64,000 nt of DNA, taken from contig CAJNDT010000003.1 of the NCBI GenBank assembly GCA_905221615.1, forward strand, positions 532,640 to 596,639, read 5' to 3'. Position 1 is the first letter of the stretch. Every line of letters begins with the position of its first letter. Position numbers and translations under genes: made by a program. The notes beneath the pieces were generated by a model, which saw only the letters and a program-made list of their open reading frames with translations, made no database searches and had not been told where the DNA came from. This document shows positions 31,164 through 40,702 of the stretch, one piece after another. This DNA comes from Symbiodinium sp. CCMP2592 (Eukaryota > Sar > Dinophyceae > Suessiales > Symbiodiniaceae).

Positions 31164-32689
31164 AAGGCAGCTTCGGATCTAGAGCATTTGGGTCCCAGGC
31201 GCGGGAGCTGAGGTCAGCGAGCTTGGCGACTCGAACCCTAAGGCTTTTTGCAGCTGCAACCCTGGAGCTTCGGGGCTGCGCTCGCTTTGATATCTCAGAG
31301 CCTGAGGGCATGTCTTCTCCACCAACAGCAACACTTCGCCCTGCATCCCGAATATCGATCCTCCGACACCCCACCACTTTCAACACAAATGCCACAGCCC
31401 TAAACCGCAAGCTCGGACTACCCTCTCAGGCGTTAGGATTCACAATTCGGAGAACTTTGCACCTTTCAGAATCTAATCTTCGAGTGAATAGAGGCTTGCC
31501 TCGTATCCCGTCTTCTTGGAAAGGAGGTCATCTAGAGGCTCGTCGCAGTACCTCCGGCTTCTTTGAAAGCAGCACCCGTGACGAAGGACTTCTTTGAAGC
31601 CTCGTGTCTGGGATGATCTACACCATAAACCCTAAAAACTGAAAACGAAATCAATCCCCAAATTCTTCTATATGTATATATATATATATACCCTGATCAG
31701 CAACCCTAAACCAGCAAAGATTCAGATGACATCTGTAATTCGGATTTTGGGTTTGGGAAACGCTCTCCTTACGGTCCGGCCTCGGATATTGGGCTCCCCG
31801 TTAAGGGCTCCCCGAAGGAATCTCTCAGGGGATGATACGGAGCTTATACGGGTTTGGGGTTAGCTCGCTGAGGAACTTTGAATTTGGAAAGAAGAGACGT
31901 GAGAAATTTGGATAGCCCCTCGTTGAAACGAAAGGAAACGCTGGGACACAGGACCCGAGCACTTAAGTGCCTTAGCTTGGCTGCCTGTCGGTGGCTTTTT
32001 GCCGCCGAGCTGCGGCATGACGACGTCCACGGAGTACTCCTGTTAACAGTCTTAAAGGTCGGGTTTTCTTACAGCTTCCTAACGTCCAACGACGGGGTGT
32101 CGATGCAGGGCAAGCAAGGCCCTTCGCTGCAATTTTACAAAGAGGCCTCAAGTCGGGTGGCCTTTCACGGGAATCCGGAAAACTCGCTTGTTTTAAAATG
32201 GCTGAATGAATGAAAATTAGGGTGGATGGCTCAGGGCTTCTTGACGGTGTAAAAAGTATCTGCTCAAGGGCCACGATCTGACACTCTTCAGGGCTGGAGG
32301 CTGCAGACTCAAGCCACCAAGAAACTCAATGTCTCCCACCTGAGGACTCTTTGTGAAGCACATCCTTTCTTGCAGGCCAAAGAGTAGCTCCTTCGTTGAA
32401 AAATCTGAGATCCTTTGCCAAGGCAAAGAAACCCAGAGGCTTCCAAAAACCTGCACAGGAAGCGTCCTTAAGCTTTAGCAATAAAAGAGGGATGCTTAAC
32501 CCAGTCAGGGGTCCTTATCCCTCAATCCCTAAACACCACACACCACAGCCCTGACCCGTAAATCCTAAACCCTAAACCCCACAACGACTTACTAAGGGAC
32601 AAAGAAAGCTCCTCAGGGACCGCCATGGCCGCGGAGAGACCGCGCCTTGGGTTCTCTTTTTTGAAAGTAGGGTTGTATGAAAGGCCTAC

Positions 32690-32784
32690 ACCCTAAACCC
32701 TAAGGAGCCTACGTTTTTTAGGGTTCCTTTAATATGATTTCCTTATATGAGTCCTTAAAAAGGTAGGTTACTTGGGGTCCAGGT
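32690..32784 (+). mobile_element. MITE family E, copy 2
   Basis: CCTACGTTTTTTAGGGTTCC at the left, the shared core ATATGATTTCCTTATATGAG, and TAGGTTACTTGGGGTCCAGG at the right. Confidence 0.75.
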
Positions 32785-33023
32785 GGAGGCGACGATAAGG
32801 GATGCTATGAGGTTTACTAGCGAGGTTCGAGAAGGGTTCTATAAGGGATTTTGAGTGCAGGAGCTTCGGGGCTTTCAAGGGTTCTAGGTTTGGGCTTTGA
32901 GGTTTAGGGTCTGAGGCTTGGGGATTCTCGGAGTATAAGGTTCAAGGGCCTCCAAATCTGCCTGGATCGCCTTTATGCCTCCTAACACACCAAACCGACA
33001 CCTTGGGAACTGAAGGCCTGCCT

Positions 33024-33065
33024 ACTCCCCTAAACCCTAAACCCTAAACCCTAAACCCTAAATCC
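33024..33065 (-). repeat. Interstitial telomere array (CCCTAAA)5
   Basis: Five to six consecutive CCCTAAA units, clean except the last. Confidence 0.9.
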
Positions 33066-33202
33066 TACTCCCCAAAACCTGGACAGTTCCCATCTCCAGC
33101 CCTCCCGAACTGGAACTACGACTACGGTTCATGCGCCCCAGGGTTTTTCGTTTAGGCCTCTTTCTTCGGCTTAGGGCTCCCGTGGTTTTGGGAGCCTTTT
33201 AT

Positions 33203-33392
33203 AACCCTAAACCCCTAAAACCCAAAACCCTAAACCCTAAACCGCTAAAACCCAAAACCCTAAACCCTAAACCCCTAAACCCCAAAACCCTAAACCCTAA
33301 ACCCCTAAAACCCAAAACCCTAAACCCTAAACCCCTAAAACCCCTAAAACCCTAAACCCTAAACCGCTACAACCCTGAACCCCAAACCCCAA
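33203..33392 (-). repeat. Higher-order telomere-type array, about 33-base units
   Basis: A composite unit CCCTAAACCCTAAAC, then CCCTAAAACCCAAAA or CGCTAAAACCC, repeats about five times. A higher-order structure has been amplified on top of the heptamer. The plus-strand frame 33131-33355 (KPLKPKTLN repeats) is an artefact. Confidence 0.9.
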
Positions 33393-33482
33393 GGCCGGGC
33401 CGCATCCGCGAGAGCCCGAGGTCGATGGGCCAGCGCGCGCGAGCTGCGGGCTGCGGGGCCTGGGGTCCAGGTCGATGAGCAC

Positions 33483-33558
33483 GGTTTAGGGTTTAGGGTT
33501 TAGGGTTTAGGGTTTAGGGTTTTAGGGTTTAGGGTTTAGGGTTTAGGGTTTAGGGTTC
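33483..33558 (+). repeat. Interstitial telomere array (TTTAGGG)10
   Basis: Ten nearly perfect TTTAGGG units with one extra T in the middle. It is on the opposite strand to the array 90 bases to its left, with GC-rich spacer DNA between. Confidence 0.95.
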
Positions 33559-34010
33559 AGCTGCTCCGGATCGAGCAGTTTTAAAGTACAGCTATATCTA
33601 TGATTTCGAAATAACACCCACCCACCCATAGAATCCCATAACATTAGAAATATACAATTTCTCATTCAGAAAGGTTGTACCTTCAAGTTTGTTTCTTACA
33701 CCACTCGTTCAGAGATTTTCATGATACAAGGAAATAGATGCATTGTTTTAAGTTCAGTATATAGTTTCATATGTAATTGCTGTAACATCACTTTGTCGAT
33801 TGATATGTCGGCAACCTACATCACATCTGGCTTTCACATACACTTTGTTTGACATCATTTTGTCGTTTTATATGTTGACAACGTACACCTAGCTTCCGAC
33901 ACCACAGTTACAACGAACAACTTGAAATAGCTTCTGATGCGGTCACGTCTTCGCTTAATGGTTCCATAGCAGTAACCAGTATGAGATCTCTAGCTCAATC
34001 GAAAGTTGAC
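33559..34010. other. No gene; sequence unlike its neighbours
   Basis: An AT-rich, heptamer-free stretch with a diverged local duplication (ACATCACTTTGTCGATTGATATGT at 33785 against ACATCATTTTGTCGTTTTATATGT at 33852, compared by position). No coding frame was seen. Confidence 0.5.
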
Positions 34011-34822
34011 CTTAAACGACGAAGGGTAACCTTAAACGACCTGCCCTTAAACGACTAAGGTTTGCCTTAACACGACTAAGAGTTTGTTTGCCCTTAAACG
34101 AATAAGCCCTTAGTCGTTTAAGAGCAAACCCTTAGTCGTTTAACCTTGAAAGCAGGCCCCCAGCCCTAAACCCTAAACCTTAAAGCCTTAAAGGCAGGCC
34201 CCCAGCCCTAAACCCTACACCTTAAAGGCAGGCCCCCAGCCCTAAACCTTAAAGGCAGGCCCCCAGCCCTAAACCCTAAACCTTAAAGGCAGGCCCCCAG
34301 CCCTAAACCCTAAACCTTGAAGGCACAGGCCCCCAGCCCTAAACCCTAAACCTTGAAGGCACAGGCCCCCAGCCCTAAACCCTAAACCTTAAAGGCAGGC
34401 CCCCAGCCCTAAACCATAAAGGCAGGCCCCCAGCCCTAAACCCTAAACCTTAAAGGCAGGCCCCCAGCCCTAAACCCTAAACCTTGAAGGCAGGCCCCCA
34501 GCCCTAAACCCTAAACCCTAAACCCGAATTTGCCCTTAAACGACTAAGGGTTGGCCCTTAAACGACTAAGGGTTGGCCCTTAAACGACTAAGCCCTCAGT
34601 CGTTTAAGGGCCAACCCTTAGTCGTTTAAGGGCCAACCCTTAGTCGTTTAAGGGCCAACCCTTAGTCGTTTAAGGGCCAACCCTTAGTCGTTTAAGGGTA
34701 AAAACCCGAATTTGCCCTTAAACGACTAAGGGTTGGCCCTTAAACGACTAAGGTTGGCCCTTAAACGACTAAGGGTTGGCCCTTAAACGACTAAGGGTTG
34801 GCCCTTAAACGACTAAGGTATT
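34011..34822. repeat. Compound satellite: 22-base AGTCGTTTAAGGG units and CAGGCCCCCAGCC units
   Basis: Two unit types alternate in blocks. Block 1 (34011-34146) and blocks 3-4 (34533-34822) use a 22-base unit containing CCCTTAAACGACTAAGGG, present in both orientations, with a switch at about 34589 and back at about 34707. Block 2 (34147-34530) uses a 30-40 base unit AAGGCAGGCCCCCAGCCCTA plus CCCTAAACC. The 22-base unit itself contains a CCCTTA/TAAGGG inverted repeat. Confidence 0.93.
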
Positions 34823-34894
34823 AACATTTAAATTATCATATGAAAGAGAGGTTTAGGGTTTTAGGGGTTTAGGGTTTAGGGTTGGATGAGCACT

Positions 34895-34988
34895 ACCTGG
34901 ACCCTAAAGGAACCTACATGTTGTAGGGCTCCTTCATATGATTTCCTTATATGAATCCAAAAAAAGGTAGGTTACTTGGGGTCCAGGT
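34895..34988 (+). mobile_element. MITE family E, copy 3 (best ends)
   Basis: ACCTGGACCCTAAAGGAACC at the left pairs with GGTTACTTGGGGTCCAGGT at the right. Core CATATGATTTCCTTATATGA. It directly follows TTTAGGG repeats. Confidence 0.8.
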
Positions 34989-35321
34989 GGATCCTAAACA
35001 GGATTCGGGCTGATTTAGGGGTCGAGGAGGAGTAGATACTTATGACTTATGGGGCTTAAGGCTTAGGAGGGCTTGAAGAGGGGTGAGGAAGCAGCTTCCT
35101 CGGGTAGTGCATCCCTTGTAAGACGACCTTGCCTTTCTGATGCCATTGACGACAATATCGACGACTCCTGTGGCTGCTCCTCCTCCGGTGCCGTTTCTAC
35201 CACGACCTTCTATCTACGTTGTGATGCAAGTTGTTGGTTGTGCTTCCTCTTCCTGCTGCCTCTTCCCTAAATCCCAAAACCTAAAACCCCACGCCCTAAA
35301 ACTCCACCGATTTGTAGCTCA

Positions 35322-35412
35322 AACCCGGACCCTAAAAAACCCTACATTTTTAGGGCTCCTTCATATGATTTCCTTATATGAGTCCTTAAAAAGGTAAGTA
35401 TTTGGGGGTCCA
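35322..35412 (+). mobile_element. MITE family E, copy 4
   Basis: ACCCGGACCCTAAAAAACCC at the left, the core ATATGATTTCCTTATATGAG, and TAAGTATTTGGGGGTCC at the right. Confidence 0.75.
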
Positions 35413-35502
35413 AGGAAAAGCTTGAAGCGCCTGTAGCGCTGCCAGCTCCAGCAGGGGCAGGTCAGCTTCGCGCGACGGCAGGCGCTCCTCGCCAGGGCTG
35501 TG

Positions 35503-35620
35503 GTTTAGGGTTTAGGGTTTAAGGTTTAGGGTTTAGGGTTTAAGGTTTAGGGTTTAGGGATTAAGGTTTAGGGTTTAGGGTTTAGGGTTTAAGGTTTAGG
35601 GTTTAGGGTTTAGGGTTTAG
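35503..35620 (+). repeat. Interstitial telomere-type array with 21-base higher-order unit
   Basis: TTTAGGG, TTTAGGG, TTTAAGG triplets repeat about five times: every second or third heptamer has A for G at the same place, so a multi-heptamer unit has been amplified. Confidence 0.9.
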
Positions 35621-35644
35621 CGTACTATGCCCAGAGAAGCCAAT

Positions 35645-35726
35645 AACCCTTGATTAAGGAATATACATCAGATTATAGAGGCCTTAAAAATATGATTTAA
35701 GGCATATTCCTTAATTAAGGGGTATT
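35645..35726. mobile_element. MITE family G, copy 2
   Basis: CCTTGATTAAGGAATATACA at the left and GGCATATTCCTTAATTAAGG at the right are inverted ends; the AT-rich centre resembles copy 1. Confidence 0.72.
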
Positions 35727-36012
35727 GGGATCCCTGGGTGTGCTGACTACTGCAACAGCTGGATAAGGGCGAGCATAGGCAATCTGTAAGGGTTGGTGTA
35801 CGGGATCTATAAGGGTTTCTATAAGGATCGCTTCAAAAACGGCTACTAGCTTCCGAAGGCTTGCTACAAGGGTTCTGTCAGGATTTCTGTAAGGCCTGCT
35901 GTTGAGGCTCCTGAAGAGGGCTCGAGAAGGGATTGGGTTCAGAGGCTTAGAGCTTTTGGGTCGAAGAGCCAAACGGTGATGAGTAGCCCGAGCGACTCGA
36001 GATGCGATGATG

Positions 36013-36113
36013 TAGGGTCCTTCATAATTAGAATAGGGTGTTGGGGGGCTGCTTGTAGAAATTAGAGCACGGTATACTCCCAAAACCGATTCTACTTGTT
36101 GAGGCTCCTATAA
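36013..36113. mobile_element. MITE family F, copy 7
   Basis: AGGGTCCTTCATAATTAGAA at the left, CGATTCTACTTGTTGAGGCT at the right, with the GTATACTCCCAAAAC block inside. Confidence 0.65.
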
Positions 36114-36604
36114 CAACATCTCATGCTTCAACGAGCTTGGGGGGTGTGGTTGTTACGTGTACTGATACTGCAGAAGCCCCAGCTTTAGTCTGTAAAGCGC
36201 AGCCGCCCGACTCCCTCAAAAGAGCCTCAAAACAAAAGAAGTTTGCAAGAAGAATCTGAACTCCAAACCGCCAGACTCGAAACCCACAGACTACATACAT
36301 TACTGTCGACGTCAACATTGCTATCACACGACCACCCCATAAGGAAGCTTAAGGAAGCTTGCTTACAAAAAATGATTCATGGCAGTGGGTGGTGTTCTAT
36401 ACAGATCTTGTGCTCAAACCAGCTAAACCTCGGTCCTGAAATCTCAGCCCTTAACCCGCAGCCCTCCACCCTAAACCCCTAAACCGCTAACCCTAGACCC
36501 CAAAACCCTAAACCCTAAACCCAAGACGACCTCAACCAAACCTCAGGAACCGAAGGCCTCCGCGCGAAGAAGCAGAGCGGTGAAGGCGGCTTCCGGGCAG
36601 GCCT

Positions 36605-36700
36605 GATTTGTTAATTGGGGTTTGGGGGGCTTCTTATTGTAATTGCAGTATAAATAGTAAAATATACCCCCAAGCCCTATTCAATATTCTAGTTCTTAAC
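36605..36700. mobile_element. MITE family F, diverged copy 8
   Basis: GTTAATTGGGGTTTGGGGGG at the left and CCCCCAAGCCCTATTCAATA at the right with an AT-rich centre. The ends are more worn than in other copies. Confidence 0.5.
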
Positions 36701-36869
36701 TCTACCGAATCTACCAGCAACTGGGCTCGTGCTATTGTCAGGACTTGTGCCGAGGCTGCTATAATGAGGAACCAAGGCAATCCCTGGTGCCGTGACTTAC
36801 ACTAGGCTCCTCCACAACATTCATAATGTAAGCTTTTAACATCGAAGGGCGTGGGTGCGGCGGAAGTAT

Positions 36870-36975
36870 ATGGGTGGTTGTCAAAATTAGGGTCCCTTTT
36901 GGGGGTACCCTAAATATTAGGTGCCGTAATATATTCGGTACCCAAAAAGGGACCATAATTTTGACAACCACCCAT
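36870..36975. mobile_element. Palindromic MITE, family D, copy 2 (best ends)
   Basis: ATGGGTGGTTGTCAAAATTA at the left and its near-perfect inverse at the right (TTTTGACAACCACCCAT). The centre CCCTAAATATTAGGTGCCG is shared with 5392-5493. Confidence 0.85.
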
Positions 36976-38485
36976 ATGTTCATTGCTCTACGTTTTGAGT
37001 GCTCCAGAGCTCCCACCTCGAGAGAAGAAAAGTACAGACCCCCAACCTTACACCCTAAACCTTTAGGGTTTAGGGTTTAGGGTTACCCCCATGAACCCTA
37101 AACCGCGGGAGATCCTTCCAATCAGAAGTGCGCTTGGTCTAGTGTTGCAAGTAGTTTCTGGCGCGCGGGATTGTCGGGGCTTGGTCTCTCTGCAAAACGT
37201 GGGGATCAGATTGCCACAAGCTTTTACAGCACTTGTTGACAGCAGATCCACGCCGTCCCTTCATCTCCTGATGCTAGCGGGAAGTATTGCCACGGAAATA
37301 GAGACACTCAGAGTCAATTACCATCGTTACCTGTCCAAAGGAGACCCTCAAAATCCCGGCTCCTGCAGGCCTCTCTGAGAAAGTCAAGGTTTGCGTAGGA
37401 AATCGAATTCAGCCAGAGAAATGCCTGGCTGGAACATCCAGGATGCCACACACAAGGTGCGACCACCAACTGCCACACAACGAAAATGTCTGACAAGGCA
37501 AGAGGCATATGTTGTCTCGTTTGTGGCATAGTAGTGCCATGCCAGATTCCGGTAGTCGGTGAAAAAGCCCACACGTATGTACCTCGGATATGCCGTCCGA
37601 CCATGAAGAATCCGATTCTCCAAGCGCAGAAGCCGACTCCGAGCTGAACTGAAAGCCTGCATGAACCCCGAATTCCAGCTAGACCCTGACCCCATAAATA
37701 GAAAACCCCTAAAAACCCCAAAGATCTTGAAACCCAACAACATCCTAAACCATAAACCCCAAGCCTCACAACTTCAGAAAGGCCCGGGTGGCTGCTGCAA
37801 CCAGCCGAGATCTTCTCCCATGTGTTGATCGCAGGGGTCGGCCTCCTCAGCGAGGCTTTGATGTCGTGTTCCATGCATGCTCGCAATGTACGGTGTACGG
37901 TTGGAGGCTTTGGGATGAGGGCTTGGGGTTTGGGTTTTGAGTTTAGGGTTTGGCGTTTGGGTTTAGGGTGGTCAGTAAATGGTTTGCTGACACGGGGCAG
38001 GGAGCAAAACATGTCACACGGATGAGGGCTATAGCACACCGACATCTTTGCTTGAAGTAGGATGTCCGCGCCAGTATGAAGTCAGACCTCCGGTTTCCTC
38101 AAGTTCGTGTGGTGAGGCTCATGGACGGAAGCAACCCAACCCTGACAGTCGGCTCCCCTCAGCAGATACCCTCAACCCTTATACAATCTGCTCGAACAGT
38201 GTTCGCATCGATGGCTCCGACTGAACCGAGGCCAAGTTCAGAGTCCGCGAGTTTACAAGATTTAACTTAGAATCAGTGTTTCAGCCGGCTATCTCCTAAT
38301 CCTGTGTAACTCCTAATCCTAAACCCCAATATCGAACCTTGAACCCCAAACCTTGCAGAACCCTGATAGAATCCTAAGTGCACCCTTCTAACATAGAACC
38401 CAGAAATCACCTTCCCGCCGACACCTCATCCAGACGACCCACCACTGCCAGACACCGGAGGAGAGAGAGGCGGCCCTGGGCTGGT

Positions 38486-38720
38486 TCAAAGGGGAAAAGG
38501 AGGGACCCTTTAAGGGTCCCTTTAAAGGGATCTATAGGGATTCTATAAGGGTATAGGGTTTAGGGTTTAGGGGTTTAGGGGGTTTAAGGGTTTAGGGGAA
38601 AAGGAGGGACCCTTAATGGGGACCCCTACCCTATAATGGCCTATACAATGGGTATATAATAGCTATATTAAGGGTATATACCTAGGGGTCCTTATTAAGG
38701 GTCCCTCCTTTCCCCTTTGA
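38486..38720. mobile_element. MITE family C copy 2 within a larger, partly duplicated copy
   Basis: A family C left end occurs at 38486 (TCAAAGGGGAAAAGGAGGGA) and again at about 38595; only one right end exists, at 38698-38720. Between the two left ends is TTTAGGG-type DNA (38550-38594). The 38595-38718 part is nearly identical to 3236-3360. Confidence 0.78.
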
Positions 38721-40500
38721 CTGAAGTAACGAGCGAAGGCTTCTTTACTACGGCAGTGTGAGGAGCATCTTACAGCGGCTTTGAAGGGCCTTAGGAGGTG
38801 CCATAGGGCTTTAAGAGGGTTGAGGGATGGTTCTAGAAGTTTCGGATTCACACTCCAAGTTTTAGACTTAGAGTTCGGGCGTGTGGCTGCAATGGCTGCA
38901 CGACCCCGTCGAATCTTCACATAATGTCTGCGGGCATGTTGGGGGCGGCAGTGTAGGACGCAATGGCACGCAGGGCGGCATAAGGGCATTCTCTTGCGGG
39001 TCTGACATGTCGTGAGCTTTACTCTTTAAGCTTCAGGGTTTCTGGGCTTGCGAAGCAACCGAAGCTTTCGACCCCAGTCTGGAGTTTAAACGGAATCTGA
39101 ACCACACGATTTCCCCACGAGGAGTCCGGAGGGGTCGAGAACCCAGGATTTTGCGAAGAAGACTTGAGATCCAGGATTGGGGTCCAGTAGATACTTCGGG
39201 TTGTCGGATGCTCCGAAAACCGGTGGTCAAAACCAAACTTCACAACGCTTATGTGGAAGCACTGTGTGTAGATGGTGAAACCCGGCAGCAAATGCAAACA
39301 CACAAAGCCCGGTCCAAACCTTTTGCGGGCTAAGTCCGGCGCTGGACGAAATGCAGAACACGTGTCCTTCAGGTTTAGCACCTAATCAGAGGCCACGATG
39401 CGACGACACTGATCATCGTCGTCATGCAATGGCTCAAGTGCCCACTGGGACCCAATCCAGCAGTCGTTACGTTGTTTCAATCCTGCTGAATGCGCAAACT
39501 GGCAGTATTTCATGCAAAACTGACTAGGCATACGTTTGCCGTGGTGCATGCCATGTCGACACGAAGCATGGCCTAAGCTTCATGAATTGTAATACTCCGT
39601 TGAATCCTTGGTCTTGAACCCTCAAAAGCAGGTTCCGATGCATGTCCGACGGCAGGACTTCGAAAAGAAACAATACAGGAAGACAAACTTGCAGTTCGAA
39701 TCTAATGGAACTAAACGACTAAAATGCTTGGAATCGGGAACTTCCGCTCCTGCTGCCAGATCTGACCAGGTACGACGCTTCACGATTGAAAAGTAGTATG
39801 AAGCGACAGATACTAGGAGAGCTTCGACGCGTTTGTTCTGTGGAATAGGTCTTACAGCTTCTCTTGCGTCTCTTGCATTCAAGACAGAGCCAGCGGAAAC
39901 AGACACGTGTGGGCAATTTCCCCTGCTTGGGATCAAACACGTCACGCACGCCCCTGCTGAAACATGTGAACCAGATGGGTTAAGTGCTTTGCCACACGGC
40001 TGATGGATGTTAAAGTAGCCAGCAAGTCTATGCCTGTCACCCTTTCTCTCAATCCGTCTTCCTCTCTTCATCACTTTCGCCCTAAGTCTCTTTCACCTCT
40101 CTTTTTCACATGCCGTATGTTTGCTTGGCTTTTGCTGCAAAGACGGGGGCCTGTGGCACCAATGCCAGGTTTGACCCATCAACGGTCCACTTCACACCGC
40201 AAAGATTGAGGAACATGGTTAAAGCTCCATCAGAGCTGTCACAAGGATTCGCAACAATTCCCACTTTTCGAGCACGTATTTAACTATTCTGACCCAACTC
40301 GCAAGAGCATAATTCATCTCTTATTCGGCCAGAAGTGCAGCAGCTCTCGTCTGGTTCTCTGTTACCACAAAGCACAAACATGCTCATTCACTTGTGAGCG
40401 TGGGTTTTTGTGGAACGCAACATGATTTTCAGATAACCCGAACCTCAACCTTGGTTCATGGTTCGTTCACCCCAACTCTCACCGGAGGTTTCAAAGTACG
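38721..40500. other. No gene recognised; telomere-like repeats stop here
   Basis: Heptamer arrays, dense up to 38.6 kb, are absent. Open frames on both strands (for example 39622-40074 minus, 150 codons) have no recognisable domain. Confidence 0.5.
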
Positions 40501-40507
40501 CCCCGCA

Positions 40508-40702
40508 ATAGCGCACGTGTTTGAAAGGCTTTGCGCCTCTCGGCGATGAGCTCTTTAACAGCGCATTCGTGTTTGAAATGCTTTGCAGTGCGCCATGTTG
40601 CAGCGCACTTGCACCGCAGCGCATTCGTGTTTGAAAGGCTTCGCGTCTTCGCGGCGGCACGCCCTGTAAGAGCGCATGCGTGTTTGAAAGGTTTCGCGCA
40701 TA
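40508..40702 (+). repeat. Four-copy tandem repeat containing CGTGTTTGAAAGGCTT
   Basis: The block GCGCA[TC][TG]CGTGTTTGAAA[GT]G occurs at about 40508, 40561, 40619 and 40672, spacing 52-59 bases, with diverged spacers. Minus-strand frames give repeating KAFQTRMRC-like text, a consequence of the repeat. Confidence 0.8.

Larger units (their letters stand above)
30976..33023. other. No gene recognised; MITE F6 and E2 inside
   Basis: A family F-like remnant lies at 31091-31163. Other frames (31223-31597, 31878-32213) have no domain. Decayed heptamers lie at 32540-32590. Confidence 0.55.
35727..38485. other. Heptamer-rich non-coding DNA with MITEs; no firm gene
   Basis: CCCTAAA units lie at 36465-36530; a tail-to-tail CCCTAAACC/TTTAGGG junction lies at 37052-37082. 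Minus frames at 37314-38045 and 37384-37743 are open but overlap in different phases, and neither has a domain I recognise. Decayed heptamers lie at 37910-37970. Confidence 0.55.

Noticed and set aside
33131..33355. KPLKPKTLN repeat protein
   Set aside because: Translation of CCCTAAA-type telomere repeats.
33483..33558. True chromosome end
   Set aside because: Arrays are short, in both orientations and flanked by other DNA; they are interstitial.
23058..34822. CRISPR-like spaced repeats
   Set aside because: Units are contiguous or their spacers are decayed units; the DNA is eukaryotic and no cas genes are present.
37314..38045. 243-codon minus frame
   Set aside because: It contains heptamer-derived text, no domain, and competes with another phase at 37384-37743.
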